Shown: positions 1-5,993, counted from the first letter of the stretch. The stretch is 15,186 nucleotides of DNA from Bryobacterales bacterium (GCA_003132865.1 PKYZ01000271.1:1-15186); one strand, 5' to 3'. Translations and numbers: made by a program. Notes: a model not told the origin generated them from the sequence alone.

Positions 1-7
1 CAGCATT

Positions 8-100
8 TTCCAATCCGTAAATGAGCCTGGAAATGAACTTTGATTCCAATGCGAGGTGAGCCCGCAGCCAAAGTTTGTTTCCAATGCGAGATGAGCCTGG
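8..100 (+). repeat. Left IS end: three direct repeats, 35-36 bp apart
   Basis: Copies begin at 8 (ttccaatccgtaaatgagcc), 44 (ttccaatgcgaggtgagcc) and 79 (ttccaatgcgagatgagcc), giving steps of 36 and 35 bp. They point inward and are inverted relative to the right-end copies. The outer copy differs most. Regular spacing near 3.3-3.4 helical turns suggests binding sites for a multimeric transposase; this role is inferred. Confidence 0.85.
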
Positions 101-179
101 ACAAGTGCGGCTCAAAAGGGTTGCGTTTCTGCCGGATACTTTCTCCTTTCGGTAAGCGCCAGTGAGCGGGGGATAGGGT

Positions 180-219
180 GCAGGGAAAGGGGGCGGCGCT
201 TGAGCCCCTCTTTCCCTGC
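180..219 (-). terminator. Long hairpin downstream of the transposase gene
   Basis: Bases 180-194 pair with 204-219 in a 15-bp stem with one bulged base (209) and a 9-nt loop. The arms read gcagggaaagggggc and gcccctctttccctgc. It lies 48 bp past the transposase stop in the minus direction, but no T-run follows on that strand, so termination is only the most likely role. A transcription barrier protecting the IS from outside reads is another possibility. The rest of 101-267 holds no gene that I can support. Confidence 0.5.
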
Positions 220-267
220 CCAGCACGTAGAGACCTTGCGCACGGAGGCGGCGGTTGTCTGACCGTC

Positions 268-1542
268 TCACGGCTTCTCCCGGCATTTCTGCAACACGGC
301 CAGCTTGGCTTTTTTCATCCGCCGCGCAGCCTCGGTGTCGCTCATCTGGCCGGCCTGTGGTTGCAGCGCTGCCGGGCGCAGTCCCGCCTTCAAGTACTGC
401 CGCCAGTCGGGCAGCGAAGTCAGTTTCTCGTAGGGCGTTTGATAATCCTCGGTCCGATAGATCCGTTTCTTTTTGCCGCCTGCCCCCAGCTCGATGACCG
501 CAAAGCCACAGGGCCGGTGGTAGTTCAAGTAAGGGTTGAAATGGGCCGTGAAGAATTTCTGCAGTTCCTCGGCATGCGGCGCGCCGATCGGTCCATACCC
601 GATATGCTTGCGCACGACCGCGCCATTCTTGCCTTCCACTAAAGCGTTGTCGGTGGTGCGGTAGGCCCGTGATTTGGTGAACTCCACCAACAGCTTGTTC
701 AGCAGAGCGGCCACCTGGTGGTTGATGAACTCGGACCCGTTGTCGCAATGAAACCCCAAAATGCGAAAGGGGAACTGGTGCAGCATGGCCTCCAACACCG
801 GCAGCAGGTGCCGCTCGCTGATGGTCTCCACGCAGCCCACGATCTCCCACTGGGTCACGGTGTCGACGGCATTGAGATGATACAGCCCCGGCTGGCCATC
901 GTGCTGACCCTGATGTACCGTATCCACGCGCAGGTAGCCGGGCTTCCCTTGGGGGTCGGGTTTGCGCCGCTCGGCAATGGACACCTGACTGCGTTGGGTG
1001 TGCTGCACGCGCACCCGGTACCGTAGATAGGTCTTGGAACGGCGCAGGTTGTAGATGTGGGAAACCGAGATGCCCGACAGCTCTTCGTACTCTGCCTTGC
1101 CGAAGACGCTGAACTCGCGCTCCAGAATGTGACGGGTGGCTGGCCCGGATAGCTCCTCGTGAGCGGCGTCCACCTCGGCCAGCAAGACCACATCGGCGCT
1201 GGAGTACCGCCGGGGAAAATTGGGCCGTTGGGGTGGTCGTCTCCGCACCTGCCGCGTCTGCATCCAGGCGGCGATGAGCCGCGTGATCTGGGCCCGGCTC
1301 AATCCGCTGACCTTCGTCAGGAACCGACGCACCACGCCGCGTTGACCTCGGCTCAAGCGCCGGTACTGCTGGGCCTTCAGCAGAGCCTCGATAAAACCAT
1401 AGATGGCTGCTTGACTTCGAGGGACAAGGTTAACTTCCGGCTGCCCTGGACGAATTCCTGCATCTCGGCCAAGCTCAGCCGTTCCAAATTCTTCATGTGA
1501 ATAGTCATTCACCAGCAGGATGCCCTTTTTCGCCTGGCTCAT
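268..1542 (-). CDS. IS transposase, DDE integrase (rve) type
   Basis: This protein of about 424 residues cuts and joins DNA at the IS ends. Counting from the start at 1542, an N-terminal helix-turn-helix-rich region (about 60-190, with SRGQRGVVRRFL and LSRAQITRLI) precedes an integrase core. The catalytic triad is D207 (LRVDTVHQ), D267 (FHCDNGSEF) and E303 (LVEGKNG). Exactly 35 residues separate the last D and the E, the classic D35E spacing. The C-terminus is basic. The start at 1542 is preferred over in-frame ATGs at 1578 and 1596 because GAGGTGAG (1550-1557) lies 7 nt upstream, whereas the other two would sit between or inside IS end repeats. The frame is intact, so the element may be active. 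Integrase-type transposases of this size with multiple end motifs resemble the IS1202/ISNCY group; IS481-like is the alternative. Confidence 0.9.
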   Translation of the reverse strand: MSQAKKGILLVNDYSHEEFGTAELGRDAGIRPGQPEVNLVPRSQAAIYGFIEALLKAQQYRRLSRGQRGVVRRFLTKVSGLSRAQITRLIAAWMQTRQVRRRPPQRPNFPRRYSSADVVLLAEVDAAHEELSGPATRHILEREFSVFGKAEYEELSGISVSHIYNLRRSKTYLRYRVRVQHTQRSQVSIAERRKPDPQGKPGYLRVDTVHQGQHDGQPGLYHLNAVDTVTQWEIVGCVETISERHLLPVLEAMLHQFPFRILGFHCDNGSEFINHQVAALLNKLLVEFTKSRAYRTTDNALVEGKNGAVVRKHIGYGPIGAPHAEELQKFFTAHFNPYLNYHRPCGFAVIELGAGGKKKRIYRTEDYQTPYEKLTSLPDWRQYLKAGLRPAALQPQAGQMSDTEAARRMKKAKLAVLQKCREKP

Positions 1543-1545
1543 GTT

Positions 1546-1636
1546 CAGGCTCACCTCGCATTGGAAACAATTTCGCATTTCAGGCTCATCCCGCATTGGA
1601 AACGACCTCCCTGTCCAGGCTCATCCCGCATTGGAC
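1546..1636 (-). repeat. Right IS end: three direct repeats, 35 bp apart
   Basis: Copies begin at 1546 (caggctcacctcgcattgga), 1581 (caggctcatcccgcattgga) and 1616 (caggctcatcccgcattgga), an exact 35-bp period. They are the reverse complement of the left-end motif. The two outer copies are identical over 20 bases. The inner copy carries gcgaggtgagcc in place of gcgggatgagcc, and that change creates the ribosome binding site of the transposase gene. Confidence 0.9.
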
Positions 1637-1667
1637 AATTCTCGCCGCTCTTCCCCGCCGTCCCTCT

Positions 1668-1701
1668 GGTACATCCGTCGAATTTCCTCTATAACTGGTA
1701 T
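1668..1701 (+). promoter_or_regulatory. Candidate promoter giving a leaderless ppx transcript
   Basis: A good -10 match, TATAAC (1690-1695), lies only 6 bases before the ppx ATG at 1702, with a weak -35-like GGTACA (1668-1673) 16 bp upstream. Transcription would start at or within a base or two of the ATG. No Shine-Dalgarno sequence is visible between the IS end and the start codon, which fits a leaderless message. This is inferred from sequence alone. Confidence 0.35.
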
Positions 1702-3228
1702 ATGCCCCGCTACGCGGCGATCGACATCGGCAGCAACTCCATTCGCATGGCCGCGGCCGAAGTGCTGCCGGGGTCTGGCATGCGCGTGCTGGCTTCCGAG
1801 CGGGTTGTCACGCGGCTGGGGGAAAGCGTCTTTCGCAACGGCATCCTCGCGCAGGAGCCCCTGGAGCTGACCTGCACGGTGCTGGCGCGCATGGCCCAGC
1901 AGTATCAAAAGCTGGACGTCGTGGGAGTGCGCGCCGTAGCCACCAGCGCGGTGCGGGACGCGCGCAATCAGGCCGAGTTCATCGAACGGGCGTCCCTCGC
2001 CATCGGCGCTCCGGTCGAGATCGTCTCCGGACGCGAGGAGTCCCGGCTGATTCACCTGGGAGTGCAGGCCCGCTGGCCGCATCCGAAGCGCAGGCTGCTG
2101 ATTGTGGATATCGGCGGAGGCAGCGCGGAACTGATCTCGGGCGATCACGGCACGCTGCGCGACTCGTTCTCGAAGCCGCTGGGCGCGGTGCGTCTGCGCG
2201 AGATTTTTCTGCGCAACGATCCGCCCCTGCCGGACGAGTTGCACCAGATGCAGGAGTATATCGAGGAGAAGCTGGCGGGTATCGGGAAGCGCTTCGGCAA
2301 CACCCACTGGGACCGCGTGATCGCCACTTCGGCCACGGCTTCGGCGGTGGTCTGCGCGGTGAACCGCATCCCCCGCATGAAGCGCGACCAGGCCGACCGC
2401 ATGCGCGCGTCCACCCGCGAGGTGCGCCGCCTCTACAAGAAGCTGAGCGTGCTGGATCTGGCGGAGCGCCGCAAGGCCGTGGGGATCGGACCCAAGCGCG
2501 CCGAAATCATCGTACCGGGCGTGAGCGTGTTGCTGCGCGTGCTTGAGGATTTCCGGCTGCCGTGCCTGTATTATTCGGCGGCCGGGGTGCGCGATGGCAT
2601 CATCGCGGATCTGCACGCGCGGGGCGTGGGGCGCGAGTTGGCGCAGCTCAGCCGCGACCAGCGCAAAGAAGTGGAACAGACGAGCCGCCGCTATGGGGTG
2701 GCGCTGCCGCACGCCCGCACAGTGGCCGGGCTGGCGCATACGCTGTTCACCGACTTGCAGCCGCTGCACCAGTTGCCGCCGCATTTCGGCAAGCTGCTGG
2801 AGGCCGCCGCCTATCTGCACGATGCCGGTCACCTTGTGGCCGACTCCAACCACCACAAGCATTCGTATTACCTGGTGAGCAATTCCGATATGCCCGGCTT
2901 CACCAATCGCGAGCGCGAGATCGTCGCCAATTTGTGCCGCTATCACCGCAAGAGCATGCCCACGCCGCTGCACTCCAACTGGCAGTCGCTGAATGCCGAC
3001 GACAAGCGCGTGGTGCTGCTGCTGATTCCTTTGTTGCGGCTGGCCGACAACCTGGATGTCAGCCACGAGGAGCGCATTCGATCGCTGAGCTGCCACATAC
3101 GCGACGGGCAGGTAGTGCTGCAAGTCTCCTCAGGGGCCGATATCAGCCTGGAGCAGTGGGCGGCCGAGCGCGCGGGCGAGGCTTTCCGCCAGGTGTATAA
3201 CCGGCTTGTGGTGACGGAGAAAAGGTGA
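1702..3228 (+). CDS. ppx: Ppx/GppA family exopolyphosphatase / pppGpp phosphohydrolase
   Basis: A cytoplasmic enzyme that hydrolyses terminal phosphates of polyphosphate and, in some family members, converts pppGpp to ppGpp. The 508 residues match the two-domain form of the family. The actin-like ASKHA part shows the first phosphate loop AAIDIGSNSIRM (5-16), VVGVRAVATSAVRDARN (73-89), the catalytic-glutamate segment SGREESRLI (109-117), the second phosphate loop IVDIGGGSAEL (134-144), the ATSATAS motif (208-214) and PKRAEIIVPG (264-273). The C-terminal part is HD-like, with LHDAGH (372-377) and HHKHSYYL (384-391). The reading frame extends back to 1561 into the IS, but the conserved N-terminus begins at the ATG at 1702. 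The IS end lies about 65 bp upstream, so the native upstream region may have been displaced. Family certain; substrate preference (polyP or pppGpp) not decidable here. Confidence 0.95.
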   Translation: MPRYAAIDIGSNSIRMAAAEVLPGSGMRVLASERVVTRLGESVFRNGILAQEPLELTCTVLARMAQQYQKLDVVGVRAVATSAVRDARNQAEFIERASLAIGAPVEIVSGREESRLIHLGVQARWPHPKRRLLIVDIGGGSAELISGDHGTLRDSFSKPLGAVRLREIFLRNDPPLPDELHQMQEYIEEKLAGIGKRFGNTHWDRVIATSATASAVVCAVNRIPRMKRDQADRMRASTREVRRLYKKLSVLDLAERRKAVGIGPKRAEIIVPGVSVLLRVLEDFRLPCLYYSAAGVRDGIIADLHARGVGRELAQLSRDQRKEVEQTSRRYGVALPHARTVAGLAHTLFTDLQPLHQLPPHFGKLLEAAAYLHDAGHLVADSNHHKHSYYLVSNSDMPGFTNREREIVANLCRYHRKSMPTPLHSNWQSLNADDKRVVLLLIPLLRLADNLDVSHEERIRSLSCHIRDGQVVLQVSSGADISLEQWAAERAGEAFRQVYNRLVVTEKR

Positions 3229-4514
3229 TGAGTGCCGGGTGCTGGGTGCTAAGTGCTGGCAAACCCTTCAAACCGTCTACGATGCGTAGGCCAGGACCCA
3301 GCACCCAGCACCCAGCACCGCGTCTTGGCCTTCTCCTGCTGCTACTCGCCATGCCCGCGTGCCGGAGCGGCGAACCGCGCGCGCCGGCGATCGGCGAAGC
3401 TTACGCCGGCCCGGCCACGCTGGGCTTGCGCCGGGACATCCCGCTGCAGTCGCCGGTGGTGGCCACCGTCAAGCACGGCGAGCGGCTCGAAATCGTGCAG
3501 CGCCGCCGCCGCTTTCTGAAGGTCCGCACGCCGGGCGGCGCCGAAGGGTGGATCGAAGACCACCTGCTGCTGAGCTCCGAAGAAATTGCCGCGTTGAAGG
3601 AGGTCGAGCGGCGCGCCTTGACTCTGCCGTCGCAGGGGGCGGCCAGCACTTACGACCTGCTCAACGTACACACCGAGCCCAATCGCCTGTCGCCCAGCTT
3701 CCTGCAAGTCAAGGAGGGCGAAAAAGTGGATGTAGTAGCGCACGTCGGCGCGCCGCGAACGCCGCCCGAACGTAAGCGGCTGATTCCGCCCCGGCCCAAA
3801 ACGCCGCCATCCGCGCGCAAGCACGCCGAGCAAAAATACCCGCTCCCGCCGATGCCGCCCGCTCCGCCGCCGCCGCCGAACTGGAAGGAACTCTCCAAGA
3901 CGCCACCGGAGGTGCAGCAGGCGATCGCCGACAGCCACGCCGCGAACGCGGCTCCCAAGGAAGACTGGAGCCTGGTGCGCAATGCCAAGGGCGAGAGCGG
4001 ATGGGTGCTGAGCCGGAGGCTCTACATGGCCATTCCCGACGACGTGGCGCAGTATGCCGAAGGCCATCGCATCACCTCGTATTTCGCGCTCTCGGACGTA
4101 CGCGACGGCGACGCGGTGAAACACAACTGGCTCTGGACTACCGTCGCAAGCGGCGACCATCCTTACGATTTCGACAGCTTCCGCGTATTCACTTGGAGCC
4201 TGCGGCGCCACCGTTATGAGACGGCCTACATCCAGCGCAATGTGGAGGGTTATTTTCCCGTACTGGCGCGGCCGGCGGGTTTCTCGGTCTGCGTCGTGAA
4301 TAACTCCGGCGCGCGCATGCGGCGCAATTACTCGTTCATCGTCACAACGGTGCGTTTCATCGGCGAGCAGCCCTGCGAGGCGCCCGGAGGCGTGCTGCCC
4401 GCCGCGGAAGCTGCGGGGCCCGGTCCGCATTCGCAAGCCCCCAGCGCCGCGGCCGAAAATCGCTCTCTTTATGCCCGCCTGAAGGCCCTGGCCAAGAAGT
4501 GGTTTAGCCGGTAG
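3228..4514 (+). CDS. SH3-domain lipoprotein with proline-rich insert
   Basis: This is probably an envelope lipoprotein of about 428 residues. The start ATG overlaps the ppx stop (TGATG), and GGAG at 3216-3219 lies 8 nt upstream, so translation is likely coupled to ppx. An alternative ATG at 3282 lacks a ribosome binding site. Counting from 3282, there is a hydrophobic stretch LGLLLLLLAM and a possible lipobox PAC (Cys27). A first bacterial SH3-like domain follows (about 40-97, with LEIVQRRRRFLKVRTPGG and EGWIEDHLL). A second (about 123-250) has its strands split by an ~70-residue Pro/Lys-rich insert and resumes at EDWSLVRNAKGESGWVLSRR. A C-terminal domain (about 265-365, with HNWLWTT, DSFRVFTWSLRRHRYETAY and NNSGARMRRNYSFIV) is not recognised. 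SH3b domains often bind peptidoglycan or peptides; the ligand is unknown. The first ~33 residues include translated repeat sequence (3231-3320). Confidence 0.8.
   Translation: MSAGCWVLSAGKPFKPSTMRRPGPSTQHPAPRLGLLLLLLAMPACRSGEPRAPAIGEAYAGPATLGLRRDIPLQSPVVATVKHGERLEIVQRRRRFLKVRTPGGAEGWIEDHLLLSSEEIAALKEVERRALTLPSQGAASTYDLLNVHTEPNRLSPSFLQVKEGEKVDVVAHVGAPRTPPERKRLIPPRPKTPPSARKHAEQKYPLPPMPPAPPPPPNWKELSKTPPEVQQAIADSHAANAAPKEDWSLVRNAKGESGWVLSRRLYMAIPDDVAQYAEGHRITSYFALSDVRDGDAVKHNWLWTTVASGDHPYDFDSFRVFTWSLRRHRYETAYIQRNVEGYFPVLARPAGFSVCVVNNSGARMRRNYSFIVTTVRFIGEQPCEAPGGVLPAAEAAGPGPHSQAPSAAAENRSLYARLKALAKKWFSR
3231..3320. repeat. Palindromic heptamer repeat element, in frame in a gene start
   Basis: The left arm (about 3232-3260) is made of GTGCYGG-type heptamers (gtgccgg, gtgctgg, gtgctaa, gtgctgg). 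The right arm (about 3291-3319) is its near reverse complement, built of CCCAGCA units. About 26 of 30 bases pair, around a loop of roughly 30 nt. The element spans exactly 90 bases between the ATG at 3228 and the codon for Arg at 3321. Removing it would give MRLGLLLLLLAMPAC, a compact lipoprotein signal peptide, so it looks like an in-frame insertion. Confidence 0.7.
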
Positions 4515-4530
4515 CGGGCCAGCAGCCGCC

Positions 4531-4558
4531 TTGCGGTGAACGTAACAATATGTTAAAT
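4531..4558 (+). promoter_or_regulatory. Weak candidate promoter upstream of the Hfq-like gene
   Basis: TTGCGG (4531-4536) and TTAAAT (4553-4558) are separated by 16 bp in the only AT-rich patch (4543-4566) of the 149-bp spacer after the lipoprotein gene. TATGTT at 4549-4554 is an alternative -10. No terminator is visible after the lipoprotein stop at 4514, so read-through from the ppx unit is also possible. Confidence 0.3.
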
Positions 4559-4663
4559 ATATCTTCAAGTCGGACAAAACTTGATCCAACTGAAACCCGC
4601 GCCGCTCTCGTCGTGAGCGACCCCGCGGGCCATGTCTTAATCTGCCAATAAGGAAGGCTTCCA

Positions 4664-4960
4664 GTGGAATCTGCGAACCGTAAACTCATCCGTCCCTCTC
4701 TGAACGAGATCAAGGAGCAGATCGCCCCGCCGCGCCGGCCGCAGAAAAAACCTGCGCCGCCCGACCAGACCAATGCCGAGAACTTCTACTACGTGAAACA
4801 GATGCAGACCAAGACCCCCATGGTCTTCGTGCTGAAGGACGGCGAGACTCTGCACGGCGTCATCGAGTGGTACGACAAATGTTGCTTGAAGGTCAACCGC
4901 ACCGGAGAGCCCAACGTGCTGCTCTACAAGCCGAACATCAAGTACATGTATAAGGCGTAG
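4664..4960 (+). CDS. hfq: Hfq-like Sm-fold RNA-binding protein
   Basis: A small protein of 98 residues, probably an RNA chaperone that forms an Sm-type ring and helps small RNAs meet mRNAs. The start is GTG, supported by aggaagg (4651-4657) 6 nt upstream. Residues 1-38 form a basic, proline-rich extension (APPRRPQKKPAPPDQ) in place of the usual ~7-residue Hfq N-terminus. Residues 40-97 align with the Hfq core: NFYYVKQMQTKTPMVFVLKDG stands for the first helix and strand, then LHGVIEWYDKCCLKVNR for Sm1 (conserved G..L.G.I...D), then VLLYKPNIKYM for Sm2. The canonical YKHA of Hfq reads YKPN here, so the family-typical histidine is absent. There is no C-terminal tail. It follows the lipoprotein gene by 149 bp and ends before a hairpin. 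Assignment to the Hfq/Sm family is fairly sure; full Hfq function is not. Confidence 0.8.
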   Translation: MESANRKLIRPSLNEIKEQIAPPRRPQKKPAPPDQTNAENFYYVKQMQTKTPMVFVLKDGETLHGVIEWYDKCCLKVNRTGEPNVLLYKPNIKYMYKA

Positions 4961-4976
4961 TTGGGGCAGCCGCTTG

Positions 4977-5019
4977 CTTACGCGCGCGGCTCAGCATGTT
5001 ACTGAGCCGCGACCGTAAG
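4977..5019. terminator. Bidirectional hairpin between convergent genes
   Basis: A perfect 10-bp stem cgcggctcag/ctgagccgcg (4985-4994 with 5002-5011, 7-nt loop) is extended, after a 2x2 internal loop, by cttacg/cgtaag (4977-4982 with 5014-5019). It sits between the stops of the Hfq-like gene (4960) and the thioesterase gene (5032), so it can serve both. No T-run follows on either strand, so it may act with a factor or mainly stabilise 3' ends. Confidence 0.6.
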
Positions 5020-5031
5020 GGAGCGGGGTAG

Positions 5032-5547
5032 CTAGTGCGCGCGATTCCGCATCTCCAGCCGGTATTCGCGTCTTTCGCCGGCTTCACGGTAGCGCTGTTG
5101 CTCTTCTTCCGTTTCCGGAACAACCGGCGGAATGCCCGTGGGCTTTCCGCGCGCGTCCAGCGCCACGAACGTCAGGTAGGCCGAGCAGGTGTGCTGCTTC
5201 CGGCCGGTCATCAGGTCCTCCACCATCACCTTCACGCCGACTTCCATGGAAGTGTGAAAGACCCGGTTCACCTGGGAATGCAGCACCATCAATTGCCCGA
5301 TGTGAATGGGATGCAAGAAATTCATGTGGTCGAACGAGGCGGTCACCACCGGCTTGCGCGCGTGGCGCATGGCGGCCATGGCGCCGGCCAGGTCCACCAG
5401 GTGCATGACCTTGCCGCCCAGCACGTTGCCGAGGCCGTTGGCGTCGGTGGGCAACGCCAGTTCCGCATACTCGGATATGGACTCGCGCACCGGCTTTCCC
5501 TTGCTGGAATCGGGGTTGGAATCGGGGCCGGAATCGGGCGCGCTCAT
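5032..5547 (-). CDS. Hotdog-fold acyl-CoA thioesterase
   Basis: A cytoplasmic enzyme of 171 residues expected to hydrolyse acyl-CoA to free acid and CoA. The hotdog signature is clear: DANGLGNVLGGKVMHLVDLA (35-54), with Asn38 and Asp52 as likely active-site residues, then AAMRHARKPVVTASFDHMNF (58-77) and a strand-rich half (GQLMVLHSQV, SMEVGVKVMVEDL, CSAYLTFVALD). This matches the YciA/BFIT-type acyl-CoA hydrolases. The frame is open back to 5964, but the ATG at 5547 is chosen because the family core begins just after it and AAAGGAG lies at 5561-5567, although the 13-nt spacer is long. The ATG overlaps the upstream gene's stop (ATGA), so translation is probably coupled. The N-terminus carries a PDSG/PDSN repeat and the C-terminus a charged tail. 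Chain-length preference is unknown. Confidence 0.88.
   Translation of the reverse strand: MSAPDSGPDSNPDSSKGKPVRESISEYAELALPTDANGLGNVLGGKVMHLVDLAGAMAAMRHARKPVVTASFDHMNFLHPIHIGQLMVLHSQVNRVFHTSMEVGVKVMVEDLMTGRKQHTCSAYLTFVALDARGKPTGIPPVVPETEEEQQRYREAGERREYRLEMRNRAH
5506..5541 (-). repeat. Three 12-bp tandem repeats in the thioesterase N-terminus
   Basis: Units ggaatcggggtt (5506-5517), ggaatcggggcc (5518-5529) and ggaatcgggcgc (5530-5541) encode a PDSG/PDSN tetrapeptide repeat at residues 4-14. The 12-bp unit keeps the frame, so copy number could vary without breaking the gene. Confidence 0.85.
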
Positions 5548-5969
5548 GGGCGGCCGGAATCTCCTTTCCGGCGCAAATAGCTGCTGACGTATGCCTGCGC
5601 CTGGCGAGTGACGCAGGCATCCGGATGCGGGGCCCGAAAGCCGGCCTCCGCGCGCGAATACTCGAGCGGGCCGTGCGCGAACGGCAGATGATCTTTCTCC
5701 ACTACCCAATAGATACGGATGAGGCCGTCGCGGTCGTGCGAAATGCCGAAGCGCACCGCGTCGGGTCCGTCGGCCGGAACTCGCGCGCACTTCTCCCTGG
5801 CGTAGCCGAAATTGCAAAGCTGCTGCAGGGTGCGGGGATCCGGCAGCCACTCGCCGGCTGGTGTAGCGCAGCAAATTCCCGACCACGGATCGCCCAGCGG
5901 CATCGGCGGCATCTTTTTCCCGGTGGCCTGTGGCATACGCTCGACCGGGAAGAAACAAGGACACGCCAT
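5544..5969 (-). CDS. Conserved-looking cysteine-rich protein, function unknown
   Basis: I do not recognise the function of this protein of about 141 residues. It has seven cysteines, several in a metal-site-like order: C3 and C5 (MACPCFFP), C33-C34 (WSGICCATP), C52 and C61 (LCNFGYAREKCARVP), and C119. The segment PLGDPWSG followed by LQQLCNFGYAREKCARVP looks like a structured Cys cluster that could hold zinc or an Fe-S centre; this is inference. The C-terminal half has a beta-rich stretch (AVRFGISHDRDGLIRIYWVVEKDH) and no membrane segment. The ATG at 5969 is preferred over a GTG at 5987; neither has a Shine-Dalgarno sequence, and the former allows a leaderless start. The stop overlaps the thioesterase ATG by four bases, so the two are co-expressed. 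It is divergent from the TPR gene with 24 bp between starts. Confidence 0.7.
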   Translation of the reverse strand: MACPCFFPVERMPQATGKKMPPMPLGDPWSGICCATPAGEWLPDPRTLQQLCNFGYAREKCARVPADGPDAVRFGISHDRDGLIRIYWVVEKDHLPFAHGPLEYSRAEAGFRAPHPDACVTRQAQAYVSSYLRRKGDSGRP

Positions 5970-5976
5970 TGGCAGG

Positions 5977-5983
5977 TATGGTA
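5977..5983. promoter_or_regulatory. Candidate symmetric -10 for divergent transcription
   Basis: The bases tatggta read as TATGGT on the plus strand (5977-5982, 11 nt before the TPR ATG) and TACCAT on the minus strand (5983-5978, 8 nt before the ATG at 5969). The starts are only 24 bp apart, so both promoters must overlap each other or a coding region. No convincing -35 element is seen on either side. Confidence 0.3.
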
Positions 5984-5993
5984 ACACAGGGGT

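Larger units (their letters stand above)
8..1637 (-). mobile_element. Insertion sequence with iterated inverted ends (IS1202/ISNCY-like)
   Basis: A single transposase gene on the minus strand is bracketed by two end regions that are inverted copies of each other. Each carries three copies of a motif near TTCCAATGCGRGATGAGCC. The right end is clear, with its outermost motif finishing near 1635 (rightmost bases ..cattggaca). The left end is less certain, because its outermost motif at 8-30 is the most degenerate and the window starts 7 bases before it, so further repeats could lie outside. The total of about 1.63 kb fits a one-gene IS. No target-site duplication can be read, since the left flank is almost absent. 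The family is assigned from the integrase-type DDE domain and protein length, not from a database match. Confidence 0.8.

Noticed and set aside
8..100. Repeats at ~35-bp spacing as a CRISPR remnant
   Set aside because: Only three units, repeated inverted at 1546-1636 around a transposase, with no cas genes; they are IS ends.
1543..1596. Longer transposase start at 1596
   Set aside because: It would start inside the middle right-end repeat, without a ribosome binding site; the ATG at 1542 has a good one.
1561..1701. N-terminal extension of Ppx into the IS
   Set aside because: The added residues come from IS end sequence and precede the conserved AAIDIGSNS start.
1621..3123. 500-codon open frame antisense to ppx
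   Set aside because: A high-GC shadow frame rich in His, Gln, Arg and Ala with no domain; the plus-strand protein has a full set of family motifs.
3342..4589. 415-codon antisense frame over the SH3 lipoprotein
   Set aside because: Arg/Ala/Gly-rich shadow of a GC-rich gene, no motif.
4977..5019. Hairpin as a small RNA or riboswitch
   Set aside because: A simple nested stem between convergent stop codons is better explained as a shared terminator.
5548..5964. 310-residue fusion version of the thioesterase
   Set aside because: The extra upstream residues are another frame of the Cys-rich gene; the ATG at 5547 with a ribosome binding site and ATGA overlap explains the data.
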